Of a stretch of DNA of 25,162 bases, positions 8,179 to 16,018 are shown in pieces (positions within the stretch are counted from its first letter, which is position 1; each line of letters begins with the position of its first letter). The stretch lies in NCBI GenBank assembly GCA_937860195.1, contig CALMBN010000094.1:1-25162 (forward strand). The letters run 5' to 3'. The stretch is from an uncultured Novosphingobium sp. Its GTDB lineage: Bacteria; Pseudomonadota; Alphaproteobacteria; Sphingomonadales; Sphingomonadaceae. The notes under the pieces were generated by a model. It was not told the origin of the DNA and did no database searches. It saw only the letters and a program-made list of their open reading frames with translations. The position numbers and the translations under genes were made by a program.

Positions 8179-9089
8179 GGCAACCTCTCCCCGCGGGCGG
8201 CGACCAGCACCGAATACCAGTCAGTGCGGCTCCATTGGACAGTCAGCGCCAACGCGCCCTCAGCGATCCGCCGGGCCTGCTGCGAACCGATGATCGGAAC
8301 AATCCCGGCCGGATGGGCCAGCAGCCATGAATAGGCCGCCACTGCGCGGCTGATGTCTTGGTTGGCGGCAACACGATTAAGCTCGGCGATCACCGCTTTG
8401 TCCCGGGCGGATTCGACCCCGGTGATTCGTCCGCCACCGAGCGGCGACCAGGCCATGGGAGTCAGGCCTAGCTGCATCGCCTGATCGAGCTCGCCGTTTT
8501 CAAAGCAATCAATCCGCAACGGACTGATCTCGGGCTGAGTCGAAACCAGTTTTTGACCCAGGAAATGATTGAGTGCCGAAATCTGGGTTTGAGTGAAATT
8601 GGATACCCCCAAGGCGCGGACCTTGCCTGAAGCCACGGCATCGTCGAGCACCTGCGCGATCTCATGTGGATGCGCGAGAATGTCGGGGCGGTGGATCTGC
8701 CACAGATCGATGCTGTCGGTTCTCAGCCGGTCCAGCGATGCGTCGATCGCACTGCGGAGATAGTCAGCGCTCTGGTCATAGGGCAGCGGCGGCCTGATCC
8801 CGCCTTTGGTGGCCAGCACCATCTGCCCCCGCAGGCCTGGTTCGGCGGCAAGCACCTGGCCTAGCAGCGCTTCGGCATCGCCAAACCCGCCGGTGCCGTT
8901 GAAGCCATAGATGTCGGCTGTGTCGAGCAGGGTGATCCCGCTGTCGAGCGCGGCGTGGACCAGCCGCGCGGCTTCGGCCACGCTGCGTCCGGCTTCGGCC
9001 AGGCGCCACATCCCCCAGGCCATCGGGGAAATCGTAAGCCCGCTCAAGCCGAGCTGACGGCTGGCAGGGGGCAGGGGCAAAAGGCTCAT
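8175..9089 (-). CDS. smoB: Aldo/keto reductase, probable 6-oxo-glucose reductase
   Basis: The 304 residues have the aldo/keto reductase catalytic tetrad: D56 and Y61 in DTADIYG, K95 in ATKGG, and H133 in WQIHRPD. ALGVSNF and the C-terminal PIIGSQQARRI carry strand and nicotinamide-cofactor phosphate-binding features of the family. In sulfo-SMO pathways an enzyme of this kind (SmoB) reduces the 6-aldehyde left by desulfonation to glucose. The gene overlaps both its upstream regulator and the downstream monooxygenase by four bases, which supports this pathway role. The family is certain; the substrate is inferred from the operon. Confidence 0.85.
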   Translation of the reverse strand: MSLLPLPPASRQLGLSGLTISPMAWGMWRLAEAGRSVAEAARLVHAALDSGITLLDTADIYGFNGTGGFGDAEALLGQVLAAEPGLRGQMVLATKGGIRPPLPYDQSADYLRSAIDASLDRLRTDSIDLWQIHRPDILAHPHEIAQVLDDAVASGKVRALGVSNFTQTQISALNHFLGQKLVSTQPEISPLRIDCFENGELDQAMQLGLTPMAWSPLGGGRITGVESARDKAVIAELNRVAANQDISRAVAAYSWLLAHPAGIVPIIGSQQARRIAEGALALTVQWSRTDWYSVLVAARGERLP

Positions 9090-10099
9090 GGTTTTTTCCT
9101 GGCTGGGGGAGCGACGGACGCGCGCTCGATCAATTGGTGAGGCAGGCGGCGATGGTTGATATCACCCCCGGCGATGAGGATTTCGGCGGCCGTTTGGGCC
9201 AGTTCGGCCATTGGCTGGTGGATCGTGGTCAGCGGCGGCCAGACCGTGCGGGCAAGCGTGGTATCATCAAACCCGGCGACTGAAAGCTCGCTCGGCAAAT
9301 CGATGTTGCGATCATGCGCCACGGCCAGTACACCAGCGGCCATATCGTCGTTCGAAGCGAAGATCGCGGTTGGGCGGTCGGCCATATCAAGGAATTCAGC
9401 TGCCGCCCGCGCGCCGCTTTCGAAGTCGAATTCACCTTCGGCCACCAGCGCCGCTTCAAATGCTATCCCGGCCCGATCAAGTGCGCGGAAATAGCCGGCC
9501 AAGCGGTCGTTCGAAGCCATGTGGTTGGGATGGCCCTTGATGAACCCGATCCGGCGGTGGCCGTGATTGATAAGGTGGGTGGTCATGTCATCGGCGGCCT
9601 GCGCATCGTCCATGAAGACCGAGCTGGTCAAGGCATGGTTGGTCCCCGGCGAAATCCGCACAAAGGGTATGTCCATCGCCTCCAGCGCGCGCAGCACCGG
9701 GTCGCAATCGGTGACTGGCGACGACAGAATGATCCCATCAACATGGGTTTCGGTGACCAGCCCGCGGATCTGCTCGCCAACGAGCGGATCGGCCACATCG
9801 ACCGGCTGGGCGAGCAGCCGAATGCCGTGCTGCTTGCACACTTCCCAGCAGCCGGTCTGGATCTGGAACATGTAATAGGGGCTGTGATTGTCATAGATCA
9901 GCGCAACCTGGTTGCTTTTGGCGCCCGACAGGATTCGCGCTGCCACGCTGGGCCTGAAATCAAGTTCTTTCATCGCCGCATCGACCCGGGCCTTGGTCTC
10001 GGTGCTGACATAGGGATGACCGTTGAGCACACGGCTGACAGTCTTTACCGCGACCCCGGCCAAAGCGGCGACATCGCGGATGTTGGAGCGTTCGCTCAT
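9086..10099 (-). CDS. LacI/GalR-family transcriptional regulator
   Basis: The 337 residues begin with a LacI helix-turn-helix (NIRDVAALAGVAVKTVSRVLNG at about residues 6-27, of which NIRDVA and VSRVLN are the signature parts) and a hinge (RPSVAARILSG). A periplasmic-binding-protein-like effector domain follows, with DGIILSSP, GHRRIGFI and FASNDDMAAG. It is the second gene of the sulfoquinovose operon, overlapping the sulfoquinovosidase stop (ATGA) and the reductase start (ATGA). It probably represses the operon and the divergent receptor gene until a sulfoquinovose-related sugar binds. A candidate operator lies at 12209-12225. It is unusual in being translated from the middle of the catabolic operon it is likely to control. 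Confidence 0.92.
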   Translation of the reverse strand: MSERSNIRDVAALAGVAVKTVSRVLNGHPYVSTETKARVDAAMKELDFRPSVAARILSGAKSNQVALIYDNHSPYYMFQIQTGCWEVCKQHGIRLLAQPVDVADPLVGEQIRGLVTETHVDGIILSSPVTDCDPVLRALEAMDIPFVRISPGTNHALTSSVFMDDAQAADDMTTHLINHGHRRIGFIKGHPNHMASNDRLAGYFRALDRAGIAFEAALVAEGEFDFESGARAAAEFLDMADRPTAIFASNDDMAAGVLAVAHDRNIDLPSELSVAGFDDTTLARTVWPPLTTIHQPMAELAQTAAEILIAGGDINHRRLPHQLIERASVAPPARKKP

Positions 10100-12087
10100 T
10101 GGCTTGCCAGTCCCTCAAAGAGTGCTGCGAAGGCACTGTTTGCGTTGTAAAACACCGGCGGGCAACCAATTGGCGCAGGTATGGTGTATTGGCCGGGGGC
10201 ATAGTGCTCACCAGTAAAGGCATGGGTCCATTCGCTGGCTCCGGGCAGGATGACGCTGCGGCTGACTGCACCCGCGTCGATCACCGGCGCGACCAGCAGG
10301 TCGGCACCGTACAAATACTGGTTCTGGACCGAGTAAAGCTCTGAATTATGCGGATAATGCAGGAACAGCGGGCGCTGGGCGGGCAGGCCTTGCGTGCACG
10401 CTTCGGTGCAGAGCTGACGGACGTAAGGTGCAAGGTGGGCGTGGACCCTGCTCCAGCGGGCGAAGCAGGCCAGCAGTTCGGGAGTACTGTCATATTGCAG
10501 GTTTTCGTCCGGACGGTTACCTTCGTGGCTGCGCATGACGGGGGCGAAGGCTGCCAACTCGCACCAGCGGTGCATCAGCTCTGTCGTGCGGACATTGCCG
10601 AGTAGCGAGGTATAACCGCCGCAATCGGAGTGGCTGTAGGCATTGCCGACGAGGCCAACCGAAAGCGCCGCAGTGATCACCGTGCCGATCCCGTCATGGC
10701 GGGTGAAATCGACCGATTGGTCTCCGGCCCACAACAGCGGGCAATGCGCCTGAACGCCGCTGAACCCGGCGCGCATGAAGAACACCGCCTCGCCGGTCTG
10801 GCCCCGGCTTTCCAGCGCCATCGCGTTGACCTCGGCCCACAGCACCGGCCAGCGGTTGTGCGCCTCCATCGGGTCCGAGCCATCGGCCAGCCGCACGTCC
10901 GTGGGCAGATATTCGCCAAAATCGGCCATCCAACCCGCGATGCCGATGTCGAGCATTTCGCGGCCCAGCACCTTTTCGGCGAACCAGGCGCGGGTCTCGG
11001 TGCGGGTGAAATCGATCACGCCGCAATCGAACTCGCCAAAATCGACCAGATAGACCTCGTCGCCGTCCTGGCGCAGGCAGAAGTGCCCGCCCTCCAGCGC
11101 TTCCTCGTAAAGGATGCCGTCATTGGCGAGGTATGGATTGGCATAGGCCAGAAAGCGGATGCCGCGCGCCGCCAGACGCGCGATCCGCTGCGGCAAATCG
11201 GGAAAGCGCTGGTTGTCGCGGCGCCAATCCCAGAACAGGCGGCGGCCAAAGCTGGTTTCGCGAATCCCGGCCCAGTCCTCGCACCACAGCCCGGCAACCG
11301 CCGTGCCCGCTGCAATGAACCGCTCAAGCCGGTCAAAACTCTGCGCGCCGTCCTTCAGCCCGACGATCGCTCCGCCGATTGCCCAATCGGGCAGTGGCGG
11401 CTGGCGGCCAAACCGGGTGGAGAGGTGACCGACCAGATCCAGCGGGCCATTGGCGGCAAACAATTCGAATGTGGTCGCCGCGGCCCAGACCTCAACCCGG
11501 TGGCGGGCCGGATCGGTGAAATCGAGCACCGAATAAGCCTCGGTCGTACAATGCACCGCCACCCAGCGCGAGGTCAGGAAAGTCGGCTGCGGATAATTGG
11601 TGGTCCAGTAGTCGCCGCCGGCCATCCCGGCGGCATCCATTGCCTGGGTCAAGTCGGTGGTCTTGTCGCGGCCAACTCCCGGCTCGCTGGTCCAGATCGG
11701 AAAGGCGCGACCATTCAGCGCCAGATAGCTCATCTGCTCACCTCCGCCCCAGACCGTCTCGCCCGGTTCGGCGAAGCAGTTGAAGTGGATCCGGTCATAG
11801 TCCGCGCGGAGCAGTTCGACCGTCAACGCATTCACCAAGAACGTCAGCCGCGCCGCCGGACCTTCGCGGTCGGACAGCAAAACGCTGTCACCATCGATTA
11901 CCCAATCGGTCGGCGCGATGCTGCCGAACGGCGCATCCTCGATCCGGAAATTGCCCCGAATCATTTCGACCGCGGGGTTCCCGCGCGCCATCGTCAGCAC
12001 CGGAGTCGCAGACCGGTGCGACAGGAACAGGCGACCTGCGAAATGCAACTCAAAGCCCTCGTCTGTGCCGGTAAACCCGCTCTCCAT
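10096..12087 (-). CDS. smoI: Sulfoquinovosidase, glycoside hydrolase family 31
   Basis: Sulfoquinovosidases hydrolyse sulfoquinovosyl glycerol or sulfolipid glycosides to sulfoquinovose. I choose the ATG at 12087 (663 residues), since the frame from 12165 adds an N terminus unlike the family. With this start the residues that define the KERWY class fall where they are reported in the Agrobacterium enzyme: K245 (GLKDG), E270 (WCEDWAG), R283 and W286 (GRRLFWDW), and a Tyr at 492 (SDCGGY). The nucleophile is D389 in GWMADFGEYL and the acid/base is D456 in LLWAGDQ. HEGNRP and the C-terminal APIGCPPVFY also match E. coli YihQ. There is no signal peptide, so it acts in the cytoplasm. It is the first gene of a six-gene coupled operon. 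Confidence 0.93.
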   Translation of the reverse strand: MESGFTGTDEGFELHFAGRLFLSHRSATPVLTMARGNPAVEMIRGNFRIEDAPFGSIAPTDWVIDGDSVLLSDREGPAARLTFLVNALTVELLRADYDRIHFNCFAEPGETVWGGGEQMSYLALNGRAFPIWTSEPGVGRDKTTDLTQAMDAAGMAGGDYWTTNYPQPTFLTSRWVAVHCTTEAYSVLDFTDPARHRVEVWAAATTFELFAANGPLDLVGHLSTRFGRQPPLPDWAIGGAIVGLKDGAQSFDRLERFIAAGTAVAGLWCEDWAGIRETSFGRRLFWDWRRDNQRFPDLPQRIARLAARGIRFLAYANPYLANDGILYEEALEGGHFCLRQDGDEVYLVDFGEFDCGVIDFTRTETRAWFAEKVLGREMLDIGIAGWMADFGEYLPTDVRLADGSDPMEAHNRWPVLWAEVNAMALESRGQTGEAVFFMRAGFSGVQAHCPLLWAGDQSVDFTRHDGIGTVITAALSVGLVGNAYSHSDCGGYTSLLGNVRTTELMHRWCELAAFAPVMRSHEGNRPDENLQYDSTPELLACFARWSRVHAHLAPYVRQLCTEACTQGLPAQRPLFLHYPHNSELYSVQNQYLYGADLLVAPVIDAGAVSRSVILPGASEWTHAFTGEHYAPGQYTIPAPIGCPPVFYNANSAFAALFEGLASQ

Positions 12088-12158
12088 GCCCTTTTGCGCC
12101 CTTTGGTGCCGCCCTGTGGCCTCGCTGCAACGGTCGCTGTGCTTCCGTATGACACCGC

Positions 12159-12187
12159 TTGACATATCGGGCTAAGCGCAGCAATTC
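12159..12187 (+). promoter_or_regulatory. Possible promoter for the TonB-dependent receptor gene
   Basis: In the 202-base gap between the divergent sulfoquinovosidase and receptor genes, a perfect TTGACA lies at 12159-12164. Seventeen bases on is a weak -10 (CAATTC, 12182-12187). The predicted start would be just upstream of the palindrome at 12209-12225, a sensible place for repression. The -10 match is poor, so this is tentative. Confidence 0.25.
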
Positions 12188-12189
12188 AA
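12161..12189 (-). promoter_or_regulatory. Possible promoter for the sulfoquinovosidase operon
   Basis: On the minus strand, TTGAAT (12184-12189) and TATGTC (12161-12166) are spaced by 17 bases and resemble -35 and -10 boxes. They overlap the candidate plus-strand promoter, as is common in short divergent control regions. Only partial consensus matches are present. Confidence 0.2.
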
Positions 12190-12208
12190 GCATCAGAAGA
12201 AGCAAATT

Positions 12209-12225
12209 GCCGGGACAGTTCCGGC
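12209..12225. promoter_or_regulatory. Candidate operator palindrome between the divergent operons
   Basis: GCCGGGACAGTTCCGGC is a 17-base interrupted palindrome in which seven of eight base pairs match around a single central base. It lies in the shared intergenic region, downstream of the proposed receptor promoter and upstream of the operon promoter. The LacI regulator encoded in the operon is the obvious candidate to bind it. It lacks the central CG typical of many LacI operators. Flanking it, GCAATT (12181-12186) and AATTGC (12205-12210) form a second, wider inverted repeat. Confidence 0.4.
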
Positions 12226-12289
12226 ACAACTGCCACTGCTTGCAGCAACCGGCGTCGGAAATCGGCGCGGAAACCAGGGAGAGAGCCCG

Positions 12290-14689
12290 ATGAAATCAAT
12301 GCTTCGCGCCTCAGTTGCCGTTCTGGCACTGACCGCATTTTCCGCCCCCGCGCTGGCACAGGATGCCGCTGCCACTGACGATGATATTGCCCCCGGCGAA
12401 ATCGTCGTGACCGCTCAAAAGCGCTCGGAAAGCCTGCAATCGGTTCCGGTCGCGGTCTCGGTGCTGAGCGGCGAGGACCTTGCCGATGCCAGCCGCCCGA
12501 GCATCGAAAGCGCGGCCCAGATGGTGCCCTCGCTCAACTTCCTAAAGTCGGGCACCACGCTCAACCAGACGATTTTCCTGCGCGGGGTTGGCACCGCCAC
12601 CTTCTCGATCGCGGGTGAGCCTTCGGTTTCGACCGTGGTTGACGGCGTGGTCTATGCCCGTTCGGGCGAAGCCTTCTCCGACATGGTTGACGTTTCGCAG
12701 ATCGAAGTGCTGCGCGGCCCGCAGGGTACCCTGTTCGGCAAGAATTCGTCGGCCGGGGTGGTCAACATCACCACCCAGATGCCCAAGCACGAATTCGGCG
12801 GTTCGGTCGAAGCGAGCTATTTTGACAAAAGCGAAGTGCGGGTCAAAGGCGCGGTCAACCTGCCGCTTGGCCCCGATCTGGCAGCTCGGGTCACCGGATT
12901 CTATGGCAACTATGACGGTAACATCCGCAACACCACCACTAACGAATGGGTCAATGGCTACAAGCACTGGGGCGTGCGCGGCCAGTTCCTGTATGAGCCG
13001 AGCAATAACCTGCGCATCTACGTTGCGGCAGACTATTACAAGAACGACGACGATTGCTGCGCCGATATCATCGCTACTGGCGTTCCGACCGTTACGAGCA
13101 CTGGCGTTACCTACGCAACCACTGGCCTGGCCTTCTCGGTCCTGCCGACACCACAATTCGCCGACACCCGCGCGGTCGCGCAGAACCTGGTGACCGCGAC
13201 CAAGGAAAAAGGCTGGGGCATTTCGGGCCAGATCGATCTGGGCCTGGGCAGCCACACCCTCACTTCGATCACCGCCTATCGCGGCTGGGACAACACCGAA
13301 ATCCGCGATGGCGACTGGTTGCCGATGGCCTATGTCGGTTTCGCGCAGTTGCACGATAACGGCCCGCAAAGTTCAACCACGTTCAGCCAGGAAGTGCGCC
13401 TCACCTCGCCGGCTGATCAGACCCTGTCATATGTGATTGGGGCCTACTATTCGAAGGCCGATAGCGAGCGGACTTTCACTCGCAATGTCACCCAGTGCAC
13501 TGCTGCGGTTGGCGCGCCCACCGGTGTCCTGATCCCTTGCGGCAGCATCAATGCCAATGCCTCGACCTTCCCATCGGGTACGGCGACGTTTGGTTCGACT
13601 TTCGACAACTTTGCGGTGTTTGGTCAGGCGACGCTGAAAATTGGCGACAAAGCCCGCCTGATCGGCGGTCTGCGCTATACCAATGACAAGCTGTCGGTAT
13701 TCCATCAGCGCGTTACCCCTCTGACTGGCCCAGGCATTCAGGCCAATTTCGATCAAGGCGTCTATAACGAATACATTCGCCTGATCGGTCTTGGCTCTAC
13801 CCCGGCTGCGGCTGTCGCGGCGGCTGTGCCGTTCTCAAACGGCGTGCCGTTCCGGACCAGCACCAGCAACGACAACTTCTCGGGCAAAGTCGCGCTGCAG
13901 TATGACTTCAGCGATGATGTGATGGGCTATGTCAGCTATGCCCGCGGCTACAAGGGCCCAGCCTATAACATCTTCTACAACCTTACCGGCACCGGCACCA
14001 ATGTGATCGAACCGGAAACTGCGGACTCGATCGAGATCGGCCTGAAGAACACGTTCATGGATGGCAAGCTGACCCTGAACCTCGCGGGGTTCTATGCCAA
14101 GTACAAGAACTTCCAGGCCAACAACCCAGATATCGTCTCTGGCGTAGTAGTCACCCGCTTCACCAATGCCGGTTCAATCTCGACCACCGGGATCGAAGCC
14201 GATCTCAGCTATCGGCCAAGCCGCAACACCACCTTCAACGCCGGGATTTCGATCACCGATGCCCACGTTGTGGCGTTCAACGCCGCGCCGGGGGCTCTGC
14301 CCAGCCAGATCGTTCCGGCTGGCACCAAGCTCGGCTATGCTCCGACGGTCAAGGGTTCGGTCTCGTTCGAACACCGCTTTGTCACCGGCGGGTTTGCCGA
14401 TATTTCCTTCGGCACTTCGATGAACTTCCAATCCGAACAACTCTCGCTGTTTGGGCCAGACGCGATCCAGCGGCAATTGGGCACGATCCCTGGCTATGCC
14501 TTGGTCAATGCCTCGCTGGCGGTGGTCGATCCCAGCGATAAGTGGAAGCTGACCTTCCATGTCCGCAACGTGCTGGACAAATCCTATGCCGCTGCGATCG
14601 TCAACGGCGGAGTTTCTGGAGCGTATCGCTATCAGATCCCGCGTGATGCAGACCGCTACTTTGGCGTGACGCTGCGGGTCGGCTTCTGA
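12290..14689 (+). CDS. TonB-dependent outer-membrane receptor
   Basis: The 799 residues start with a signal peptide (to about ALAQ at 24), then the TonB box EIVVTAQKR near residue 36. A plug domain follows (VPVAVSVLSGEDL, IFLRGVGT, VEVLRGPQGTLFGKNSSAG-like block). A long beta-barrel ends in YFGVTLRVGF with the terminal Phe used for outer-membrane insertion. GGGAGAG precedes the ATG. Such receptors use TonB energy to import substrates across the outer membrane; sphingomonads use many for sugars. Its divergent pairing with the sulfoquinovosidase operon suggests uptake of sulfoquinovosyl glycerol, sulfoquinovose or a sulfolipid fragment. The substrate is an inference; the family is certain. Confidence 0.93.
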   Translation: MKSMLRASVAVLALTAFSAPALAQDAAATDDDIAPGEIVVTAQKRSESLQSVPVAVSVLSGEDLADASRPSIESAAQMVPSLNFLKSGTTLNQTIFLRGVGTATFSIAGEPSVSTVVDGVVYARSGEAFSDMVDVSQIEVLRGPQGTLFGKNSSAGVVNITTQMPKHEFGGSVEASYFDKSEVRVKGAVNLPLGPDLAARVTGFYGNYDGNIRNTTTNEWVNGYKHWGVRGQFLYEPSNNLRIYVAADYYKNDDDCCADIIATGVPTVTSTGVTYATTGLAFSVLPTPQFADTRAVAQNLVTATKEKGWGISGQIDLGLGSHTLTSITAYRGWDNTEIRDGDWLPMAYVGFAQLHDNGPQSSTTFSQEVRLTSPADQTLSYVIGAYYSKADSERTFTRNVTQCTAAVGAPTGVLIPCGSINANASTFPSGTATFGSTFDNFAVFGQATLKIGDKARLIGGLRYTNDKLSVFHQRVTPLTGPGIQANFDQGVYNEYIRLIGLGSTPAAAVAAAVPFSNGVPFRTSTSNDNFSGKVALQYDFSDDVMGYVSYARGYKGPAYNIFYNLTGTGTNVIEPETADSIEIGLKNTFMDGKLTLNLAGFYAKYKNFQANNPDIVSGVVVTRFTNAGSISTTGIEADLSYRPSRNTTFNAGISITDAHVVAFNAAPGALPSQIVPAGTKLGYAPTVKGSVSFEHRFVTGGFADISFGTSMNFQSEQLSLFGPDAIQRQLGTIPGYALVNASLAVVDPSDKWKLTFHVRNVLDKSYAAAIVNGGVSGAYRYQIPRDADRYFGVTLRVGF

Positions 14690-14716
14690 TCAGCGTGATC
14701 TTGGACTAGACACTCT

Positions 14717-14750
14717 GGGGCCTTCGCTTTGCGGCGGAGGCCCCTATTGT
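14717..14750 (+). terminator. Rho-independent terminator after the receptor gene
   Basis: An 11-base stem (GGGGCCTTCGC at 14717-14727 with GCGGAGGCCCC at 14734-14744, one G-T wobble) and a six-base loop are followed by the T-rich TATTGTTTGT. It lies 27 bases after the receptor stop and before the MFS gene, so much of the receptor message probably ends here and the transporter may depend on read-through or its own promoter. Confidence 0.8.
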
Positions 14751-14773
14751 TTGTAAGCAGCGGACAGGCCGGA

Positions 14774-16018
14774 ATGGGGAGCGCAGCGGTGCAGGTGCAA
14801 AAAATCAATAGCCGGCTCAGCTGGGCGCTGTTTATCATCCTGTGCGTCGCGGGTATTTTCAACGCGATGGACCGCCCGATTATCGCGATCCTCAAACCCG
14901 ATATGTCGGCCGACTTTGGCTGGGATGACAAGGATTTCGGCGATCTGGGGTTCTATACCCAGATGGCGGCGGCGTTTTCATTCCTGTTCACCGGCTGGCT
15001 GGTTGACCGGCTCGGCGTGCGCAAATCGATGATCGGCGGGGTGACCGCGTGGAGCATGGCTGCGATGGCGCACGGCTGGGCGATCACCACTTGGCACGTT
15101 GTCGCGGCACGGGTCGGCCTGGGCGCAACTGAGGCGGTGCAGACCCCGCTCATGATCAAGACCGTGGCCACCCTGTTTGAACCGAACAAGCGCTCGCTCG
15201 CCTTTGGGGTCGGCACTGCCGTCGCCAGCATCGGCACGATTTCGCTGCCGTTTTTCATTCCGATATTGGCGTTCACCTTTGGCTGGCGCGGCGCGCTGAT
15301 CTTTGGCGGGGTCGCCGGGTTCGTCTCACTCGCCGCCTGGCTGGTGCTGGCGCGTGGGATTAAGTTCGACGATGCCGCCGAAGATGAAACGCTCGATTAC
15401 AACGATGATGCCGCGCCCTATGGCCCGATCCTGCGCGAAAGCCGGACCTGGGCGATCTGCGTGGCCAAGACCATCTCGGACGCGACCTGGTGGTTCATCA
15501 ACTTCTGGCTCGCCGACTATTACCGCAAGACCTATGAGCTGACGACCGCGGAGCTGGCCGTGCCGCTGGGCATCGCCTTTGCCGGATCGGCGCTCGGCGC
15601 ATTGGCGGCAGGGTGGATTTCAACCCGGCTGCTCGAACTCGGCTGGAGCGTCAACCGCGTCCGCAAGACGGTGATGCTGGTCTCTGCATTGGTGGTCACG
15701 CCGCTGCCATTTATCACCCAGCTCAATTCGTTCTGGCCGGTGGCGATCATGATGGGCGTGGTGATGGCCGGGCATCAGGGCTTTTCACTCTCGATCTTCG
15801 CCACGATCACCGATGTCGTGCCGCGCGGCAAAGTCGGCCGGGTGACCGCGTTTGGCGCGTTCATGGGCAATATGGGCGGCGCCGGGATCGTCAAACTGAC
15901 CGGGATTCTGCTGGTCGGCGGCTATGGCTATATGCCGCTGTTCATCTTCGCCGCCGCCTCATACCTGTTGGCGCTGATGTGGCTGCACTTGCTGCTACCT
16001 GATATTAAACGCGCCTAG
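14774..16018 (+). CDS. MFS transporter, probable anion:cation symporter type (sugar-acid/sulfosugar uptake)
   Basis: This is an inner-membrane permease with about 12 hydrophobic helices. The segments FNAMDRPIIAILKPDM and GWLVDRLGVRKS (the helix 2-3 loop) are like the hexuronate-type anion:cation symporters of the major facilitator family. The frame is open back to 14729, but that part lies in the terminator hairpin. I use the ATG at 14774; the GTG at 14789, with GGAG six bases upstream, is an equally good start. Placed after the receptor gene, it is the natural inner-membrane importer for the anionic substrate of the sulfoquinovose operon. Its TAG stop shares two bases with the stop of the converging SDR gene. 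Substrate is inferred. Confidence 0.85.
   Translation: MGSAAVQVQKINSRLSWALFIILCVAGIFNAMDRPIIAILKPDMSADFGWDDKDFGDLGFYTQMAAAFSFLFTGWLVDRLGVRKSMIGGVTAWSMAAMAHGWAITTWHVVAARVGLGATEAVQTPLMIKTVATLFEPNKRSLAFGVGTAVASIGTISLPFFIPILAFTFGWRGALIFGGVAGFVSLAAWLVLARGIKFDDAAEDETLDYNDDAAPYGPILRESRTWAICVAKTISDATWWFINFWLADYYRKTYELTTAELAVPLGIAFAGSALGALAAGWISTRLLELGWSVNRVRKTVMLVSALVVTPLPFITQLNSFWPVAIMMGVVMAGHQGFSLSIFATITDVVPRGKVGRVTAFGAFMGNMGGAGIVKLTGILLVGGYGYMPLFIFAAASYLLALMWLHLLLPDIKRA

Noticed and set aside
10630..12162. A 510-codon plus-strand open frame
   Set aside because: It lies wholly antisense to the sulfoquinovosidase, whose motifs are unmistakable. Its composition (rich in Arg, Gln, His, Pro) is that of a GC-rich shadow frame, with no recognisable domain.
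12088..12165. N-terminal extension of the sulfoquinovosidase to 12165
   Set aside because: The extra 26 residues are charged and unlike the family, and the start at 12087 puts the specificity residues at the numbers known for the Agrobacterium enzyme.
12542..13369. A 275-codon minus-strand frame inside the receptor gene
   Set aside because: It is antisense to the plug and early barrel of the TonB-dependent receptor and shows no motif or ribosome binding site.
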